Shown one piece after another: positions 5,626 through 7,110 of a stretch of DNA of 7,110 bases. How positions within the stretch are numbered: the stretch's first letter is position 1; every line of letters begins with the position of its first letter. Under the pieces are notes generated by a model, which was given only the letters and a program-made list of their open reading frames with translations, was not told where the DNA came from and did no database searches. The stretch spans positions 1 through 7,110 of the forward strand of contig CANPYA010000067.1 of NCBI GenBank assembly GCA_947587565.1, written 5' to 3'. The DNA is from an uncultured Bacilli bacterium. GTDB lineage: Bacteria; Bacillota_I; Bacilli_A; RF39; UBA660. Position numbers and translations under genes: made by a program.

Positions 5626-5654
5626 TTGTCGGACTTAACATAATGTGTTAAAGT
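5626..5654 (+). promoter_or_regulatory. Promoter of the M3-like peptidase gene
   Basis: TTGTCG (5626-5631), a 17-bp spacer and TAAAGT (5649-5654) preceded by TG plus one base make an extended -10 promoter. The start would fall near 5661. AAGGTGG (5661-5667), ten bases before ATG 5678, is the likely Shine-Dalgarno, which would leave a very short leader. A palindrome overlaps the spacer and -10. Confidence 0.45.
5635..5651. promoter_or_regulatory. Operator-like palindrome TTAACA-N5-TGTTAA
   Basis: TTAACA (5635-5640) and TGTTAA (5646-5651) are perfect inverted half-sites with a five-base spacer. If one base is allowed to bulge, the match extends to ACTTAACA and TGTTAAAGT. It occupies the spacer and the first bases of the -10 of the peptidase promoter, where a bound repressor would block RNA polymerase. 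It lies 17 bp outside the -35 of the divergent ysxC promoter. No regulator gene is nearby to pair with it. Confidence 0.4.
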
Positions 5655-5677
5655 AAAATTAAGGTGGGATTAGGTAT

Positions 5678-6793
5678 ATGCAAAAATACAATTGGTCAGT
5701 CGATACTCTAATTACAAGAGCGGAAGACTTAGAAAAGTTATATAAGTTTGAAGAAAGAAAAAAAGATAGAGATGAAAATCTTTTAAAAACCATAAAATAT
5801 GATTATGAAGTAATTGCAAATGAAGTATTTGAAATGATGAATAAAGAAGACTACGAAATGCCCTCTTTATTAGAAAGTTATGAATACTTAAAAAGTTTAT
5901 ACGAGAAGTGTGAATTTCTATGGTCTGATATTAGTTTTTTTGAAGAACTTACCAAAAATAAATTAATTAGTGTGCCAACACTTAAGAAAAATAGTTTTAG
6001 TAAAGAAGATTTACTAACTTTAACGCATGATTTTTACCGGGATTTAGGAAATTCCTTCTATGGCAATTTTATGAAATGTTTTTATAGAAGAAAAGATCAT
6101 ACCAGATTTGTAAGAGATGGTATTAATAACTCTTGTGAAGGTAGTACAATTCATTTATTAACTTTTAATGAAGATTTTATTACCATAAGAAGAGATAATA
6201 CTATCAAAGATTTTACTAATTTAGTTCATGAATATGCGCATGCAACATTATTTCAAATGAATCCGGAAGCGCATGCTGATACCAATAATATTTTTACCGA
6301 ATTACTTCCTAATTTAATGGAAATTTTAGCGTTAGATTATTATTATAAAGTAACTAAAGATAATAATGCAATAATTGAAAAAGTCAATGGCTACAATAGT
6401 AGTTTAGTAAGAAGTGATTTTGCTAATCATTTAATAACTTTAATAGAGGAAGAAAGAGAATTAGGTCGAGATTATGAATCTAATAAAGAACTTAAAATGG
6501 TAGCTTTAAATAAATGTGGTCTTACTTGTGAAGAGTTAAATAATATGTTAGAACATCCTATAATGACTGCCGATATTATCTTAGAAAATTATTTATTAGG
6601 TTTAGAATTATATTATTTAAAAGATAATGATAAAGATAAATTTTTAAATACAATTAAGAAAATTGCTTTATTAGATTTAAAAAGTAAAGAAGAATATTAT
6701 AGTAGTATTAAAAAATTAGGAATTACACCAAATTTACATACTAGAGATTTTCGCGATGATTTAAAAGGTCAAGTTTTAAAATTAACGAGATAA
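5678..6793 (+). CDS. Compact M3-like (oligoendopeptidase-type) zinc metallopeptidase
   Basis: This 371-residue protein carries the zinc motif HEYAH at 184-188 (His184, Glu185 catalytic, His188). The third ligand is probably Glu208 in FTELLPNLMEI, with Glu215 seven residues later. The same seven-residue Glu pair follows the HExGH of M3 oligoendopeptidases (PepF/thimet type), but there the first Glu is about 28 residues after the first His, not 24. Further on, HPIMTADIILENYLLGLE (293-310) resembles the M3 segment that supplies the substrate-binding Tyr, here perhaps Tyr305. The start YNWSVDTL also resembles the WDL...LY opening of M3 enzymes. No signal peptide is seen, so it should degrade peptides in the cytoplasm. 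It is well below the usual 550-600 residues, lacking much of the N-terminal helical domain, yet is open and complete from ATG to TAA. It is divergent from ysxC and followed at once by a terminator. Substrate is unknown; a general 'M3 family metallopeptidase' label is the safest. Confidence 0.75.
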   Translation: MQKYNWSVDTLITRAEDLEKLYKFEERKKDRDENLLKTIKYDYEVIANEVFEMMNKEDYEMPSLLESYEYLKSLYEKCEFLWSDISFFEELTKNKLISVPTLKKNSFSKEDLLTLTHDFYRDLGNSFYGNFMKCFYRRKDHTRFVRDGINNSCEGSTIHLLTFNEDFITIRRDNTIKDFTNLVHEYAHATLFQMNPEAHADTNNIFTELLPNLMEILALDYYYKVTKDNNAIIEKVNGYNSSLVRSDFANHLITLIEEERELGRDYESNKELKMVALNKCGLTCEELNNMLEHPIMTADIILENYLLGLELYYLKDNDKDKFLNTIKKIALLDLKSKEEYYSSIKKLGITPNLHTRDFRDDLKGQVLKLTR

Positions 6794-6794
6794 G

Positions 6795-6830
6795 AAAAAC
6801 GAAGATATTTTAAATGATGTCTTCGTTTTT
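6795..6830. terminator. Bidirectional intrinsic terminator between convergent genes
   Basis: AAAAACGAAGA (6795-6805) pairs perfectly with TCTTCGTTTTT (6820-6830) around a 14-base loop. The stem begins two bases after the peptidase stop, and its own T-run serves as the tail in the plus direction. On the minus strand it lies just past the stop of the right-edge gene (6842) and also ends in five T, so it can terminate both. Confidence 0.85.
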
Positions 6831-6841
6831 ATAATAACTAT

Positions 6842-7110
6842 TTACTTTATTTTCTTTTGTAATTTTTTTATTTCTTCTTCACTTAAAGAAGTGCATTTTT
6901 GGATTATTTCTAAAGATAGTCCTTCTTGTAACATTTTAAGTGCTGTTTCTCTTTCTCCTTTAGCTATACCTTTATTTTCAGTCATATGTAATCTTGTTCG
7001 AAATATTTTTTCACGATCTTCTTCTTCACTTAACGTTCTTGTTACTGATCCATCTTTGTTTATTATATACATCTTTTCTCCATACTCCTTTACTACCTTA
7101 TCCCTTTTAC
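6842..7110 (-). CDS. PD-(D/E)XK nuclease family transposase (Rpn/YhgA-like), C-terminal part, runs off right edge
   Basis: The last 88 residues of a minus-strand gene are visible; the frame is open to the window edge, so the ATG at 7072 is probably internal. No Shine-Dalgarno at normal spacing precedes it. Residues upstream of that Met read KRDKVVKEYGEK. The tail matches the C-terminal signature of Rpn/YhgA-like PD-(D/E)XK proteins: a charged helix with KGIAKGERETALKMLQEGL, then a small helix-turn-helix-like motif LEIIQKCTSLSEEEIKKLQ, ending in lysines. The family often shows repeated GxxxGxxxG in this region, of which only a short stretch is kept. The nuclease core lies outside the window, so activity cannot be judged. 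It converges with the peptidase gene and shares its terminator. It need not be the same copy as the left-edge fragment, since each extends outward. Confidence 0.6.
   Translation of the reverse strand, partial: KRDKVVKEYGEKMYIINKDGSVTRTLSEEEDREKIFRTRLHMTENKGIAKGERETALKMLQEGLSLEIIQKCTSLSEEEIKKLQKKIK

Overview
This AT-rich window (coding DNA roughly 28-33% GC in the stretches counted by hand) looks like chromosomal DNA of a low-GC Bacillota-type bacterium. Genes have Shine-Dalgarno sites close to AGGAGG, promoters of the sigma-A type, and intrinsic terminators ending in T-tracts. The two GTPases are the Bacillus-type YsxC/EngB and Der/EngA. All nine tryptophan codons in the called genes are TGG, and every visible stop is TAA or TAG. 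That argues against the Mycoplasma code but does not place the species. A gut Bacilli/Erysipelotrichia relative is my inference.

Layout from left to right. At 1-395 (minus) is the N-terminal part of a PD-(D/E)XK (Rpn/YhgA-like) transposase-family protein that runs off the left edge. At 497-1909 (minus) is miaB, a tRNA methylthiotransferase, with its own promoter and a terminator that folds around its stop codon. At 1910-2244 is the largest non-coding stretch. It holds the miaB promoter, an opposing plus-strand promoter, a split inverted repeat, two TTCGACAAA boxes 30 bp apart and a bidirectional terminator, and may encode a small RNA. At 2245-3087 (minus) is a secreted protein with a SipW/TasA-type signal peptide behind a strong promoter. 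At 3222-5573 (minus) is a tight operon ysxC - type IV prepilin-like protein - der, ending in a terminator that also encloses the der stop codon. At 5678-6793 (plus), divergent from ysxC, is a short M3-like zinc metallopeptidase whose promoter carries a palindrome. At 6842-7110 (minus) is the C-terminal end of another PD-(D/E)XK-family protein running off the right edge.

Most of the window is translation and ribosome housekeeping: MiaB modifies tRNA, and YsxC and Der assemble the 50S subunit. Two likely surface proteins are interleaved with these, a pilin-like protein inside the GTPase operon and a TasA-like secreted protein next to it. No sortase, SipW-type peptidase, prepilin peptidase or pilus motor is visible here, so the processing machinery for both must lie elsewhere. 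I saw no rRNA, tRNA, CRISPR array or complete insertion sequence. The most interesting parts are the 1950-2190 intergenic architecture, the embedded pilin, the TasA-like protein and the compact peptidase.
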